DNA from: Arthrobotrys musiformis
Lineage: Eukaryota; Ascomycota; Orbiliomycetes; Orbiliales; Orbiliaceae
Assembly: GCA_036971715.1 (NCBI GenBank)
Contig: JAVHJL010000006.1
Span: 186,001 to 250,000 of the forward strand
DNA length: 64,000 nt
Direction of reading: 5' to 3'
A program made the position numbers and the translations under genes. Shown here piece by piece: positions 10,571 through 21,282 of this stretch; position 1 is the stretch's first letter; each line of letters begins with the position of its first letter. The notes beneath the pieces were generated by a model, which was not told where the DNA came from, ran no database searches, and saw only the letters and a program-made list of their open reading frames with translations.

Positions 10571-12368
10571 ATGAACAAAGAAACCGATATCCTCGGGCGT
10601 CTCCCATGTGAGATTGGATATCACATCGCTGTCCAATTTAGTCCAAAGGAATACATCCGATTCTGTCGGGTTCGTCCTCCAAAGCTCCAACACGAAAAAT
10701 CCAACACTACTTGGTTTCGTTAGAGTTAATAGAAGTTAACTTTCCTATAGGTATCGAAGAAATGGGCTACACTTCTTCATAGTGACTCTCTGGCAAATAA
10801 TATGATTCGGCTACACTTCAGTGGATGTTCCGACCTCGCATCCTACGAGAATTTCGAGGATCGGTATTCCGTTCTCCGTAACCTTCTCTTCAGAGACCAT
10901 GCCCGACGCAATGGGCTCGTCATGAAAGTGAAACGGTTTAACTTTCAACGCGGCTATTTTTGGCCGAAATGCTTCCATTCTGGCGCCCTCGCGGTTGAAA
11001 CTATCGGAGTTGGTGAGAATGGGTATCCAACTCATGTATTCTACGTTTTGGACTTGGATAGGAAGGCGGAATCGCCACCAAGAACTATACGTGATCTCAG
11101 TGACTTTGATGTTTCTGGAAATTTATTATGTTTGGCGGGGCCAGGGTTCATAGTAGAAATAAATACAGGAAGCGGAAGGTACCCGGATGCTAATTGAACC
11201 CTCTCAGCTTTATAATATGGGATGAGCGTTAACTTGATTTTATAGTGGGGTAACAGTTTTAAGCTATTCTGGCGAAGTCGTCGGGAAATGGTGTATGAAA
11301 GTCCCTGGAGATTCTGGGATGAGATATTTATTCGGTTGCACGGATAGATATGTCGTCATACGCATGCAAAGCTCTGACGGCAAGCTGGTACATTATGAGG
11401 TCTGGGATGCCACGACGAAGGAAGTGAGCGCGTACGACATAGACGCGGATATCCTGAGTAAACAGACTGTATTGACTATGGAGAGTGAGGATATGGTAGG
11501 GAAATTTAGCCCGCGGCCCCCCGCACTTTCTGCCATGTTGTATACTTATATACTAACAATTCAATCGGGTAAGGATGATGACGACGACCCTTTCTTTTTC
11601 CAGGGCTTCGACTGGCAAGAGCATGAATGCAAAATATATGTCCAGAACGACGCAAAAACAATAACATTGTCAAATAGGTTCAACGCGGGCTGGTTCTTGA
11701 TCCAGAAATTTTCATTTGCATCAGAAACCGAATTAGAGAACATCTCTGAAACCCAGGCTTCTTTTAATATTCCTCCGACTTTAGGGTGTGCTTGGGGGGG
11801 AATTGTAGTGAAACCAGTCTTCCTCGAGCGAGCACATGGGGTTTTGATGGGATCTACTGAGGTAACCGTGGAATACCCGGATGACCTCAGAGTGGACTAT
11901 GTTTGGTACGACTACGACCGAAATTCGCAAGACCCCGCCCAAGACGTCCAACAAATTAACTGGACGGTCGATAATATTCGAAATCCCTTCATCCCTGGTG
12001 AGGATGAGGGTGGAACGTTTTTCCCCATGGATACGACTTTGTACAGTGCCATGGTACCTATTGGTTCACCGGTACCTGAATGCGATAGCCCCCTGGCACT
12101 TTACCACCTTAGAGAGAACGGCACTGACTGGCATCCCGAAGCAACTGATTTGGGGATCTTAAAGCTCTCGGAGATAGATGTAATTTCCAATGATAGATAT
12201 GCGGCAGTTTCCCAATATGGTGGCATGCTTGTTCTCGAGTGGCATGACTTTGACTCCTGGTGGGAGTTGAAAATGCGTGGACCAAAGGATAAGATAGAAA
12301 CACGACACGAGTTTTGGAGAGATGAAAATGTATCCTTAGAAAATTTCTGTTGCGAGCCTATAACTTAA
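10571..12368 (+). CDS. F-box protein, paralog B
   Basis: A 513-residue protein from four exons, with introns at 10670-10750, 11179-11245 and 11496-11603. The F-box lies near residues 6-45 (LGRLPCEIGYHIA, then FCRVSKKWATLL once the first intron is removed). It shares the post-F-box SDLASY and SVLRNLLFRDHA motifs and the C-terminal VLEWHDFDSWWEL motif with paralog A. The third intron is 108 bases, a multiple of three without a stop, so retention would add 36 residues. It is called an intron because paralog A has one in the same phase at the matching place and because the acceptor follows a TTTCTTTTTCCAG tract. It lacks the 50-residue N-terminal extension of paralog A. It is a presumed SCF substrate adaptor; the target is unknown. 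Confidence 0.78.
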
Positions 12369-12530
12369 CGGTGGCCGTGTAGTGCTGCTATAAATGGGTA
12401 GTATCCTCATACTCGGGCCCTATATACTATAACATCAAACAGATAGAACTTTTGATTGTCATACCCACCTAAACGCCTTCATCAAATGCAAGAGTGTGAG
12501 CTGGAAGATGTAGACCTTATTGTACATGGA

Positions 12531-14013
12531 TTATATGTCATCCATAATATCATCCATCAGACCGTCACCGTCTCCTGGGGGCACCATTTCTTCCCTCCCT
12601 CCTTTCCTCCCTTCTTCTAACTCTGTCACGATTTGAGGAGCAACCGCTGGATGGCCCTTCTTCCTCACCAACTCGAATAATGCCTTCCTCTGGTCCTCGG
12701 TAATGTCATTCTTATACCTCGTCGCAAAACTCAGGAGGCTCTGGTGCCATAGCAATGGCATCGTCTCGTCGCTGTTGGCAAAGCGAATGAAATGGAAAAC
12801 TACAGCGTCGATAGCCTTGTATGGTAAAGCGTACTTCTTCTCCAATAGAACCCTGATAAATATGCTGGTCGGGCCGGTGTAGTCCATCTCGCATAGCCGC
12901 TGAAGTGCAGCAGCGGAGTGTAGTACTGGAATCGACACCCTTGTGAGCACGGAGCCGACGATCTGAGCTTCACGTAGAGTGCATGTTCCTGAAGAACATA
13001 ATGGAAAAAGGAATCCTTTGTTGAAGGCAGCTGGTTTGTAGAGAGCTTTCTTCAGGGCCTTGTATAGGTGGACATTTAACTTCTTGTGTTCGTAAATGTC
13101 ATCACGGACTCGATCGAGGAGGATAAGATTGAGGAATCTAGTTCAATCGCGATTAGCATGAGTCCATATATTGGGTCCAAGGATCATTACCTTTGTGTTT
13201 GTGCAGCGTTTAAATTACTGGCAAACATTTTTGTGGCTTCGTAGCAGGCGTGAGGGGACCATTCATCGGGTCTTGTTAGAAATAGTATTTCTTCCCAGTT
13301 CCTCAAGCTAGGGATAATCTTAAATGGCTTTGGAAGTTTTCCCGATTTGTATCTCGACAGCAAGACTCCAATTTTCGTATAGACCTCAATGACCTTTGGG
13401 GGCAGCTCTGCCCGTTCCTCGTCAATGTCCATGCCACCATGGCTGCCCTTAGCGTGTAGTGAGCTTTCATGTTGTGCGATCTTCTCTAGAATTTTGTCTG
13501 CCAGTGAGATTGCTGGGCGTTCACTCGTCGATGGGAGGAATTTGTTAAACAATTCCTCGTCCTCTTCGTTTACTCTCTACAGATCATGGTTAGTAGCCAT
13601 TCAAGCTAACTGGAGACTTAGATCCACTGGGAAGTAAGACGAACCACTTCCTCTACAACTTCATCATCGCCATATTCGTCCTGGTACTGATCGTCGTCAT
13701 CTTCGTCACTCTCATCTTCCCATTCTCCTACACCCTGGTGGGGTATCAAGAAGTTATCGACGGGCGGTTTTCCATTCTTTGTTGGTTTCTCTCCCTCGAG
13801 TTCATCCTGTTGTTCTCTTGCGAGCTGCAAAATCTTCCTCGATAGCATGGGGTCTACAAAGCCCTCGTCGGTATCATTGCGTCCATCTTTCGAGGCCTTT
13901 CGCTTCTGGCGGGTTGGCTTAGAGGAGGCGGTTTTGGAAGCAGTCAAATCCTCATAAAGAGGATTGTGACGGGCTTGCCGGTTCGACTGAGATTTCGTAG
14001 TGTCTTTAGGCAT
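12531..14013 (-). CDS. ENP1: bystin/Enp1, 40S ribosome biogenesis factor
   Basis: A 453-residue protein from three exons (introns 13577-13644 and 13138-13190), in the usual size range for fungal Enp1. The N-terminal third is basic, then strongly acidic (DESDEDDDDQ run). The bystin domain fills the rest, with ISLADKILEKI, the RFLNLILLDRVRDDI segment reconstructed across the second intron, LYKALKKALYKPAAFNKGF, and VLHSAAALQRL. Enp1 binds 20S pre-rRNA in the nucleolus and cytoplasm and is needed for maturation and export of pre-40S particles. The start ATGCCTAAAGAC was chosen over an upstream in-frame codon because it matches the short basic N terminus of the family. It is divergent from BRE2 across 444 bases. 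Confidence 0.93.
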
Positions 14014-14457
14014 TGTAAGGGTGGCGGGCTTCGGTATTTCCCCAATTATAATTCCTGTTGCTGCTTTGATCAAGCCGAAGTCGAAGTTTTGGTATCGATC
14101 TCAATATGTGGAGCAGAGCTTTGCAGTTTCAAAGGGCTCGAATCTTAAGCTAAATTTTTTTCTTCTCGTTTGTCTCTTTAAACCCAAGCTTGTGTTTGCG
14201 CCGAAAATTGCCAAATCAGGAAAGTTTCCAATTACGGTAATTTTGGACGCCTCCAGACCGACCGATTTCCAGAAGCAACAACGGCTTCTTCCGCTCATCG
14301 TCCACCAACCCCCCCCCACAACATCACCAATCGTACACCGGCGTCATCGCTGCGTCCATACCTATTACAGGAATTGCTCTCCATACCCAATGCTGATGCT
14401 GCAGATAGCAGCTAAGCATCTTCTCGACCGTCGCGTTTGCTAGCCTCAGCTTTAATA
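14014..14457. promoter_or_regulatory. bidirectional promoter, ENP1 / BRE2
   Basis: A 444-base divergent spacer. It contains a CGATGAG core on the minus strand at about 14292-14300, which matches the PAC element known upstream of yeast ribosome-biogenesis genes. A T-rich stretch at 14152-14164 loosely resembles RRPE. Both motifs fit control of ENP1 but are short enough to occur by chance. No TATA box was evident. Confidence 0.4.
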
Positions 14458-16309
14458 ATGTCGAATAACGACCTTCCCGTGCCTGTCACTGGTGGCAGTG
14501 CCGCTGTTCCCACGAATTCGGCTGCTCTTTCCCCTGGAAGAGCTACATCGCACCCACCACCGGTCATTCCTATGAAACGGTCACTGTCCCGCGACCCAGA
14601 GCCTCGAATTGAATCTCCTGTTCCTGGAGGTCACCACGCGACACCCCTCGCCGGCTCGCCAGAACCTAGTCTTGTTGGAACCGGAGCAGCCACAAATCGA
14701 CCTATCAAGACCAAGGCGCGTGATAAACCAGCACCTCGTGAAGGGGGTCGCGAGAAGAAGGAATCGTGGAAGAAAAAGGAAGCTCAGGCAGCTGCAAGAG
14801 GCGGTACCCCTACGTCTGCTCCAGCTGGAGGATCCTCGACGAAGGGTGCTTCGAGCAAGGCAACAGCTGCCGCTGTAGTTAAGGATGCACCACCTGGGCT
14901 ACAAGTCTATCCACTTTCTCCTCCAAAAGAGGTTGATTACTTGCCTGCGAAGCCGCCGATTTTCGTCCCTGTTACATATCCGAAGCACTCGGAGATATCC
15001 TTCTTTGAAACTACGGAACAGTATGGCTATATATATACCTATCACATTGACATTCTGTTGTTGATTCGGATGCTAATAATACTTCTGGCTGAGCAGCCCT
15101 TCAAACCGTAAAGGATTTCGCTACTTGTCTTGCAAAGCTTCCCGCCTTATCCCAACGCTCAAATACCACACCACCGAGGTTCCTCCATACGCTGCCCGAA
15201 TATCATACGAGGATAAATCCAGCCATATTCATCTTGATGAAACCGGCGTTGCCCTTACGACAGAGAAAGGATTTCGTTCAGCTCGTGCCAATGTTGGGCT
15301 GCGTGAGGGAGATTGGTACTATGAATGTAAAGTTCTCAATGGTATCAACCCGAGCGACCCAGCGGAGGAAAATGGCCACGTCCGTATCGGCTTCGCACGG
15401 CGAGAGACTAGTTTAGATGTGCCGGTTGGATATGATGCGTATAGTTACGGGATTAGGGACAAGGACGGCCAAATAGTCCACATGTCTCGACCCAAGGACT
15501 TTATGAAGGAGAGTATAGTAAACGGTGATGTCATCGGGCTACACATATCTCTTCCATCGCTATCCGTCCAACGTGGGATTCTTGCACCGTTCTCTGAAAA
15601 TTCGAAATACCCGCCTGATGTTATTCGAGATAGAGTCCCGATTAAGTACAAGGCGCAGCTGTATTTTGAATCATTCGAGTACATGCCAATCAAAGACATG
15701 GAGGATGCAATGAATCCCGCTGCTCCGACGGCTACTGGCACTTCATCTTCTAGCACGGCTAAGAACGCGAAAGCATGCTTTAAGACGCTTCCCGGTAGCA
15801 AGATTACAGTCTACAAAAACGGGAAACGTATGGGTACTGCTTTTGAGGATCTTTTTGTTTTTCTACCTCCAGCGAGCCAGCCACTTGCGAGTGGCGGCGG
15901 CAGGCCTCTGGATGATGGTTTCTGCGGGTACTATCCAACCGTTAGCATCTTTAGGGGAGGCAGGGCGCAGGTGAATTTTGGTCCCACTTGGGAATGCCCT
16001 CCAGAGGATCTTAGCTTTGGGAATGAGGAGATACCTATTGTCATCACTAACGACGATGAGATGCAGGACGACAGCGACGCCATAGTTGAGAAATCCAAGG
16101 CAAGGGCTATCTGTGAGCGGTACAACGAGCAAATAGCGGAAGATTGTGTATACGATCTTATTGACGAGGTCGATCTATGGCTCGCGGAACAAAAGGCAGC
16201 CGAAGCTGGCCCTAGCAGTGTAGACAACGGCGCTGGTACTTCACTAAACGGCGTGAACCCGACTCAAGAAGCCAAAGAAATCCAAGAGATGCATATCGAC
16301 GAGGAATAG
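14458..16309 (+). CDS. BRE2: COMPASS subunit Bre2/Ash2 (SPRY domain)
   Basis: A 591-residue protein from two exons, intron 15021-15096. The joined sequence HPSNRKGFRYLSCKA across the splice is characteristic of fungal Ash2/Bre2 proteins. The first 190 residues are Pro/Ala/Ser-rich with basic KK/KE stretches. A SPRY domain follows at about residues 210-410: GFRSARANVGLREGDWYYE, HVRIGFARRE, YDAYSYGIRD, then a late FCGYYPTVSIF segment. Known role: with Set1, Swd1/3 and Sdc1 it forms COMPASS, which methylates histone H3 Lys4. Aspergillus CclA is the orthologous regulator of secondary-metabolite clusters. The chosen stop follows HIDEE, but the same frame reopens directly afterwards (see the next entry), so the C terminus is uncertain. 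Confidence 0.88.
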
Positions 16310-16666
16310 AATGCCCCGTCGCATGGGAGGGTTTCCGGTTTGCTGTCACAGGGGGATCCAATGCAGGCAGAAGGAGGAGGCCCGCGGATACCACCAATTC
16401 CACAGAGTCCATTGGGAGCACCGGTGCAATATGCAGGACTGGGTACTGCCCCACCCCTAATGCAGCATCCAGCCCAATACCAAGCACAGTCTACTGCACA
16501 AAATTCTATGCAACAATATTTTGCGCCACAACGTGCTCAAAATGCGCCTTCGGCAAGGTTTCAGCCCACGTTGCAAAATATTCCCGAAGCTGAGAATCAT
16601 CATATTTTGCCCCCATCAAAGAAACAAAAGTTGGATGACACTCCCGAAACCTCTGAATCCCCGTAA
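16310..16666 (+). other. possible extra C-terminal exon of BRE2
   Basis: After the TAG at 16307-16309 the same frame stays open to 16666. It reads as Pro/Gln-rich sequence ending in a basic motif, PPSKKQKLDDTPE, like a nuclear localisation signal. A good acceptor (TTTGCTGTCACAG) ends at 16351. In-phase donors GTAGAC (16220) or GTGAAC (16253) would bypass the stop, but both are weak and no CTAAC-type branch site was seen. It is either an alternative 3' exon of BRE2 or its 3' UTR. Confidence 0.4.
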
Positions 16667-17101
16667 AACCCGTTCACGAGAGCCCTGATGGCACAATTAC
16701 GATTGGGGACACACCACCTTGAACTCTTTGCTGTTACATGGATATTGTTTCCACTTCTTCATACTGTATTAATATTTAGATCTTCCCCATTGTACACTAA
16801 TTAGTCAGGATTGAGTTTACAATATATGATAACGATAGCAATGTAGCCAAAGTTTATATCCGATGGTGTTTGAAAAATGGTAATGGACCCTATGATTGAG
16901 GAACTAGATTCATCTTGATCATGAACCAGTTCTAGCTTCCTCAATTAATACTCATCAAACAGAAATGAAATTTCCAATCCTCCTAGAATGCCTTTATGCT
17001 ATGTACACATGATTAGCCTCGAACGCCTGTAATTGACCAAATGATAATATGTAGCTCAAAACGCCGATACAATGTTGAAAGGATATTTATTGGACGAAAC
17101 C
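16667..17101. other. convergent 3' region, BRE2 / NSE1
   Basis: A/T-rich and non-coding, expected to hold the 3' UTRs and polyadenylation signals of both genes. No other feature was seen. Confidence 0.6.
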
Positions 17102-18550
17102 CTAACGTCGTTTGGAGTGGAGGCTTGTTTTCTTCAGCCTCCTTGGCAATTCCTCTTCCTCCTCTTCCTCCTCTTCCTCTTCCTCTTCCTCTTCCTCTTC
17201 CTCTTCCTCTTCTTCCTCCTCGTCCTCACCCCGGGCGCCTCGTCGATTTGAGAGGCTTTCCCTCTTAACGCGAGTAGCCGCGGCAAGTGAGCTTTCTGCT
17301 GATTCTTCATCTTCGGATCCCTCATCCCGATGTTGAACTGCAGAGGTTCGTCTGCTGCTTGTACCATTTAAAATACGGCTAAGCTTTCGGGGAGGCTGGT
17401 CTTCGTTGTTTTCTTCATCTCCCAGCGATGTTCTATCTCTTCGTCCCAAGGAATTCCGTGGTCTAGTTGACCTGGGAGTAGCCTCTTCCATATATTCCTC
17501 TTCGGCTTCGTCAATTTCATTGTCATCGCCAAACATAGTGCTTCTGCGGCCTTTGCTCTTTTCGATGCTTCTTTTGACCGCCTTGCTTAACCTTTGGGGC
17601 ATTATACCCTCTGAGTCACGACCTCTGGCCCTTCGTAGGCCAGATGAACCACTGGCAGCCGTCCCTGCCTTTGGGCCTACGGGGTCTCCCTTCCATTCCT
17701 TACTACAGGCTCCGCATTCCCTTGCGGGTAATCTGTTGAACCTGGTTTCGGCGCAGTGATTGTGTAAGCGATAGTCGCAACGAAGATCGGAGCACCGTTG
17801 CCCCATCGTGTGAATATATTTGCAGTGCCCGCACCACTTGATTCGGGTTTTCTCAGGACCCTTCTTTATGGTCCCGTCTTCCTGTTCTTCATCTTCCGGG
17901 GCATTATATGTTTCTACCAAGTAGCGTTCGAGCTCCAGTAGCGCTCTGGTTGAGAGGTAATGGTATCCCGATTTATCGCGCTCCAACCACCCTTCATCAA
18001 CAAACCTGGTGAGACAATCCTCTGCTTCGAGCTTCGTAAGGCCTATACCAGCACCGGCAATAGTCTGCCGTCCTTCCTCGCCGTCGGCGCCTTCGACAAC
18101 CACCTCACGGTTCTCCCGTTCAGCAGGCGGGTTTTTATTCAAACTGATGGCGCGCATGCTCTTGACGGCCATGATCTCGGCGTAGGTGGTATTACTGGTA
18201 TCGAACATCTCATCAAGTAGCCTTTTGAAGTATGAGATTTCGTCCGGGGTGTGCGTGGTAGCGAAACGGATGATATCGTCGTTGGAACCGTTGACGAGGG
18301 CGTAGCAATGATTCCCATCTTCCTGGTCGGGCATTTCGCGGATATCGAGGTCGAACGATGAGATGGTATTCTGGATCGTATGGACGATATCGCGGAAATC
18401 CTTCGGGGTGACTGATTCGACGGCGACATCTGAGCCTGCTTCTGCGGATTTGATAGCTGCGAGGAGCTCACGGCCTTCTTGGACGTCAATGAAGGGACGG
18501 ATGAGGAGGGCTTGGAGGAAGGCCCTGTGGATGGTTGAGTAGGCAGCCAT
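17102..18550 (-). CDS. NSE1: Nse1, RING-like subunit of the SMC5/6 complex
   Basis: A single-exon, 482-residue protein. The N-terminal two-thirds matches the winged-helix Nse1 layout (IHRAFLQALLIRP start; LTKLEAEDCLTRFVDEGWL; YHYLSTRALLELERYL). A variant RING follows: Cys240, Cys243, Cys253, Cys258, His263, Cys266, Cys279 and Cys282. Known role: with Nse3 and Nse4 it forms the kleisin subcomplex of SMC5/6, acts as a ubiquitin ligase and supports DNA repair. After the RING is a long tail of about 190 residues, rich in Ser/Arg and acidic residues, with a polyglutamate run at about 443-468 encoded by an imperfect CTCTTC repeat. This makes it longer than typical Nse1 proteins. The tail is probably disordered. 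Confidence 0.92.
   Translation of the reverse strand: MAAYSTIHRAFLQALLIRPFIDVQEGRELLAAIKSAEAGSDVAVESVTPKDFRDIVHTIQNTISSFDLDIREMPDQEDGNHCYALVNGSNDDIIRFATTHTPDEISYFKRLLDEMFDTSNTTYAEIMAVKSMRAISLNKNPPAERENREVVVEGADGEEGRQTIAGAGIGLTKLEAEDCLTRFVDEGWLERDKSGYHYLSTRALLELERYLVETYNAPEDEEQEDGTIKKGPEKTRIKWCGHCKYIHTMGQRCSDLRCDYRLHNHCAETRFNRLPARECGACSKEWKGDPVGPKAGTAASGSSGLRRARGRDSEGIMPQRLSKAVKRSIEKSKGRRSTMFGDDNEIDEAEEEYMEEATPRSTRPRNSLGRRDRTSLGDEENNEDQPPRKLSRILNGTSSRRTSAVQHRDEGSEDEESAESSLAAATRVKRESLSNRRGARGEDEEEEEEEEEEEEEEEEEEEEEEEELPRRLKKTSLHSKRR
17155..17223. repeat. coding (CTCTTC)n / CTC repeat
   Basis: An imperfect hexanucleotide and trinucleotide array inside NSE1 that encodes the polyglutamate run on the minus strand. 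Its length is a likely polymorphic site. Confidence 0.9.
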
Positions 18551-19136
18551 GGCTGGCTCTGTGGGAGGGGTGTATGATAATGAAGTCTAGGGGTGGTGTC
18601 GATGTCAATCAATACTTCATAGACAGAGACATATAGAGCTTGGGGGATCCAAGGAAGACGCGTTGTTGTGTTGTGTTGGGCGTTGGTGTTTGTGGGACAA
18701 AGAACACACGAACAAACAAACACGCGAGATCAGGCCGGTCAGGCTGGTCAAGCTGGTCAAGCTTCGCCCGGGAGCTCAGGGGCCAGGGGCCGGCTTGGCT
18801 GGCTGCCGGGGCTGCCTCGATGTGGAATCTGTCCCTTATTCAGAGTCTCCCGACTGGCTGCTCATGCGACTCCACCATCTTGATGCTTCATCTTACCATT
18901 CGTCGCCCTTGTAATATTCCCTTCTTCGCTTCGATCACATTCACGACATCTTGCCATGATATAGACGGCGGTACCTCAACTAGCTCCATCGAATAATATT
19001 ACTCTTCTTCTTCTTCTTCTTTTTCCTCTTTTTTTTCGGTCCTTAGTGGTGTATGCGCGGATCGATATTCCCCTTATCTCCACCAAACAGCCATTGAATC
19101 GAATCGTCTTTATACTTTCTTGTACAACCAGTCACA
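18551..19136. promoter_or_regulatory. bidirectional promoter, NSE1 / GOT1
   Basis: A 586-base divergent spacer containing short GTCAAGCTG repeats near 18740-18762 and a (CTT)n pyrimidine tract at 19000-19030 just upstream of GOT1, typical of fungal core promoters. Confidence 0.45.
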
Positions 19137-19844
19137 ATGTGGTTATCCGATCAGCAAAGTACGTCTGGAGCTATATACACACATACTTCTACCTATTCAA
19201 CGAAATGGGATAGCTAATTGATTGGTGTTTTCCAGAGGTCGGCGTTGCCTTTTGTTCCGGCGGTATGCATCCTCGACTACATCTCGACGGTGGTGGTGGC
19301 GGTGGCTAGATTCTGACGGTTGGTTTTCGTATACAGGCGCTTTCTTTTTCACATTTGGGGTGATAATGTTCTTCGATAAGGCCATGTAAGTTCTCCAGGC
19401 GAGATAGAGATAGACAGGGTGGAATAAATTCAAGCTCAAGACGACTCGAATACTAACGTAAACGTCGCCCTGCCTTTAGGTTGGCTATGGGAAATGTTAG
19501 CATCCTCTCATAACTTCTTCCATCCGATACCGAAAATGCTAAAACAAAATAAATCATAATAGATCCTATTCCTAATCGGCCTGACATTAACAATGGGCGT
19601 CAACCGGACCTTCCTCTTCTTCGCCCGTCGCGAAAAGTGGAAAGGAACAGCAACATTCGCACTCGGAATCCTCGTTATTTTCCTTAAATACCCGCTTATC
19701 GGCTTCGTCATCGAGTGCTACGGCATATTAAACCTCTTTGGCGACTTTTTCGGCGTCATTGTCGGCTTTCTCGGGAGTATACCCATCATCGGCCCTTACA
19801 TCACCCGAGTGGCCGGGAGCTCGGGGAGAGCTTTGCCGGTATAA
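19137..19844 (+). CDS. GOT1: Got1, vesicle-transport membrane protein
   Basis: A 131-residue protein from five small exons (22, 27, 49, 16 and 282 bases), with introns at 19159-19235, 19263-19336, 19386-19479 and 19496-19562. The joined start MWLSDQQKVGVAFCSGG and the following AFFFTFGVIMFFDKAM, LAMGN, ILFLIGLTLTMG match the Got1/SFT2-type family. Four hydrophobic segments fill the protein, ending with LGSIPIIGPYI. Known role: a Golgi/ER membrane protein that aids ER-to-Golgi vesicle transport and early-Golgi fusion in yeast. No domain is missing. The length is close to the roughly 138 residues of yeast Got1. Confidence 0.94.
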
Positions 19845-20486
19845 AATTGGGTTATCGGATTGGAGGCCTTTTTTTCCTTTTCGTCGTCTGTTCTTGGGAG
19901 GAGGGGCACTGGAACGAGTTGTACGATAATAATATAATAATGGATTTGACGGAAACTGTTCCCTTTTCTCGACCTGGCGGTTGGCTGAGTCATGCGAGGC
20001 ATTCACGAAAAGGTCCGGAATGAAGGCGATCTAGATGGAAACCTATTATTCCCGGCAGGTTCTTCGGGCCCCGCCTCTGTATGAATAATTTACGAATCAA
20101 TCCGCTCGGGAGTTGTTGATTGGAAGGAGAGGGGAGAAAGAAAGACGCTGTTCCATTCCAGAAAAGAAAAGAAGGAAACCATGGTTTAAAAAAAAACCTT
20201 TGGTAATGATTGGAATTCTCAATGTAGAAGACGCCAAAAGGGCAGCAGAGTGTAATAGTTTGAAAGAACAGGAAGGAAAGAAAGACAATCATCACATATC
20301 CGTCCAGCTGAGCACAGGTGTGCATGTACCCGCATTCAATAATTCCTATACGCTCGGGAACAAGAGGAACTCCCCCAAAGACACTAGGAGGTCAGGAAAA
20401 TATATATATCCATTTGTTTGTCCTATGAATATAAACAAGGCTATTTGAAGGCCAGGGCCGGTTCATCGACGGAATTCCTGAGTAAC
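19845..20486. other. convergent 3' region, GOT1 / profilin
   Basis: Non-coding with homopurine patches. It is expected to hold both 3' UTRs. Nothing else was recognised. Confidence 0.6.
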
Positions 20487-21282
20487 TTAGTAACCGACGC
20501 CCTTCAGGTAGTCTGCAAGGGCCTTGGTTGTGTCAACAGCTTTGAACCGGTCGCCAGTTTCCGGGTGGTGGGCGATAATGAGAGCCTGAGCGGTCTTGAT
20601 GATGACAAGACCTGCCTTTCCTTGCTGTAGGTTATCAATAGTCGTTAGAAATTCAAGATTGAAGGTATAGACTAGCTCATGGAATGCAAGGAATTCAAAT
20701 CAAGCCCCGTACCCGTGCATATACGTGATCTTCGTCGTGAGTGACATTGATATGTTTGGCGCCTCCGATGTGAATACCGGTCTGGAAGAAGGGAGAGTCG
20801 TTGCCGCTTCTTCCTAGATTGGCAACAATGGCCTTCACTTCTTCCGGCTTGACCTGTTCAGACGATAATTCTTAGCCACTTTCTGCTTCGGTAATGGTGA
20901 TATAATGTGAGGCGTGAACATAGGAGACGAAGGCAGTTCGTACCTCGAAACCAGGGCTAACGGCCCAAACGGAGTCGCCAGCAGCACTGAGGATGACGGC
21001 CTTATCGATGTTGCCAGTACCGACTAAGCTAATGACGTGGTGAAGATAAAGTCGTTAGCTGCGTGCCCGTAAATAACGTCCGTCGGATGGGAACGACGGT
21101 AGAGGTCCATTCGGGGGTAATTACCTGGTATCGATGTATGCTATACGTTGTCACAATGGTTTATCAAGTTAGCCAACCTTGATCATAAATAGCAGTCGTT
21201 CGATAGTATAGGAATGAATGAATGGTGAGGGAGCATGTGAATATCAAAGGGACAAGGGTGGTGACGTACCTTGCCACGACAT
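20487..21282 (-). CDS. PFY1: profilin, actin-monomer binding protein
   Basis: A 130-residue protein from five exons (13, 16, 85, 141 and 138 bases), with introns at 21141-21269, 21029-21124, 20854-20943 and 20625-20712. The first two exons are too short for ORF finding; splicing gives MSWQAYIDTSLVGTGNIDKA, the classic profilin start. Later motifs include SAAGDSVWAVSPGFEV, GGAKHINVTHDEDHVYARQ, GLVIIKTAQALIIAHH and the C-terminal LADYLKGVGY. Known role: it binds G-actin, polyproline of formins, and PIP2, and so controls actin cable assembly at hyphal tips and septa. The length equals the fungal norm. The intron density in the first 60 bases of coding sequence is typical of fungal profilins. Confidence 0.95.

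Noticed and set aside
17134..17367. Frames with long Arg/Lys or Ser runs over the NSE1 repeat
   Set aside because: They are alternative readings of the CTCTTC array; the minus-strand NSE1 frame explains the sequence.
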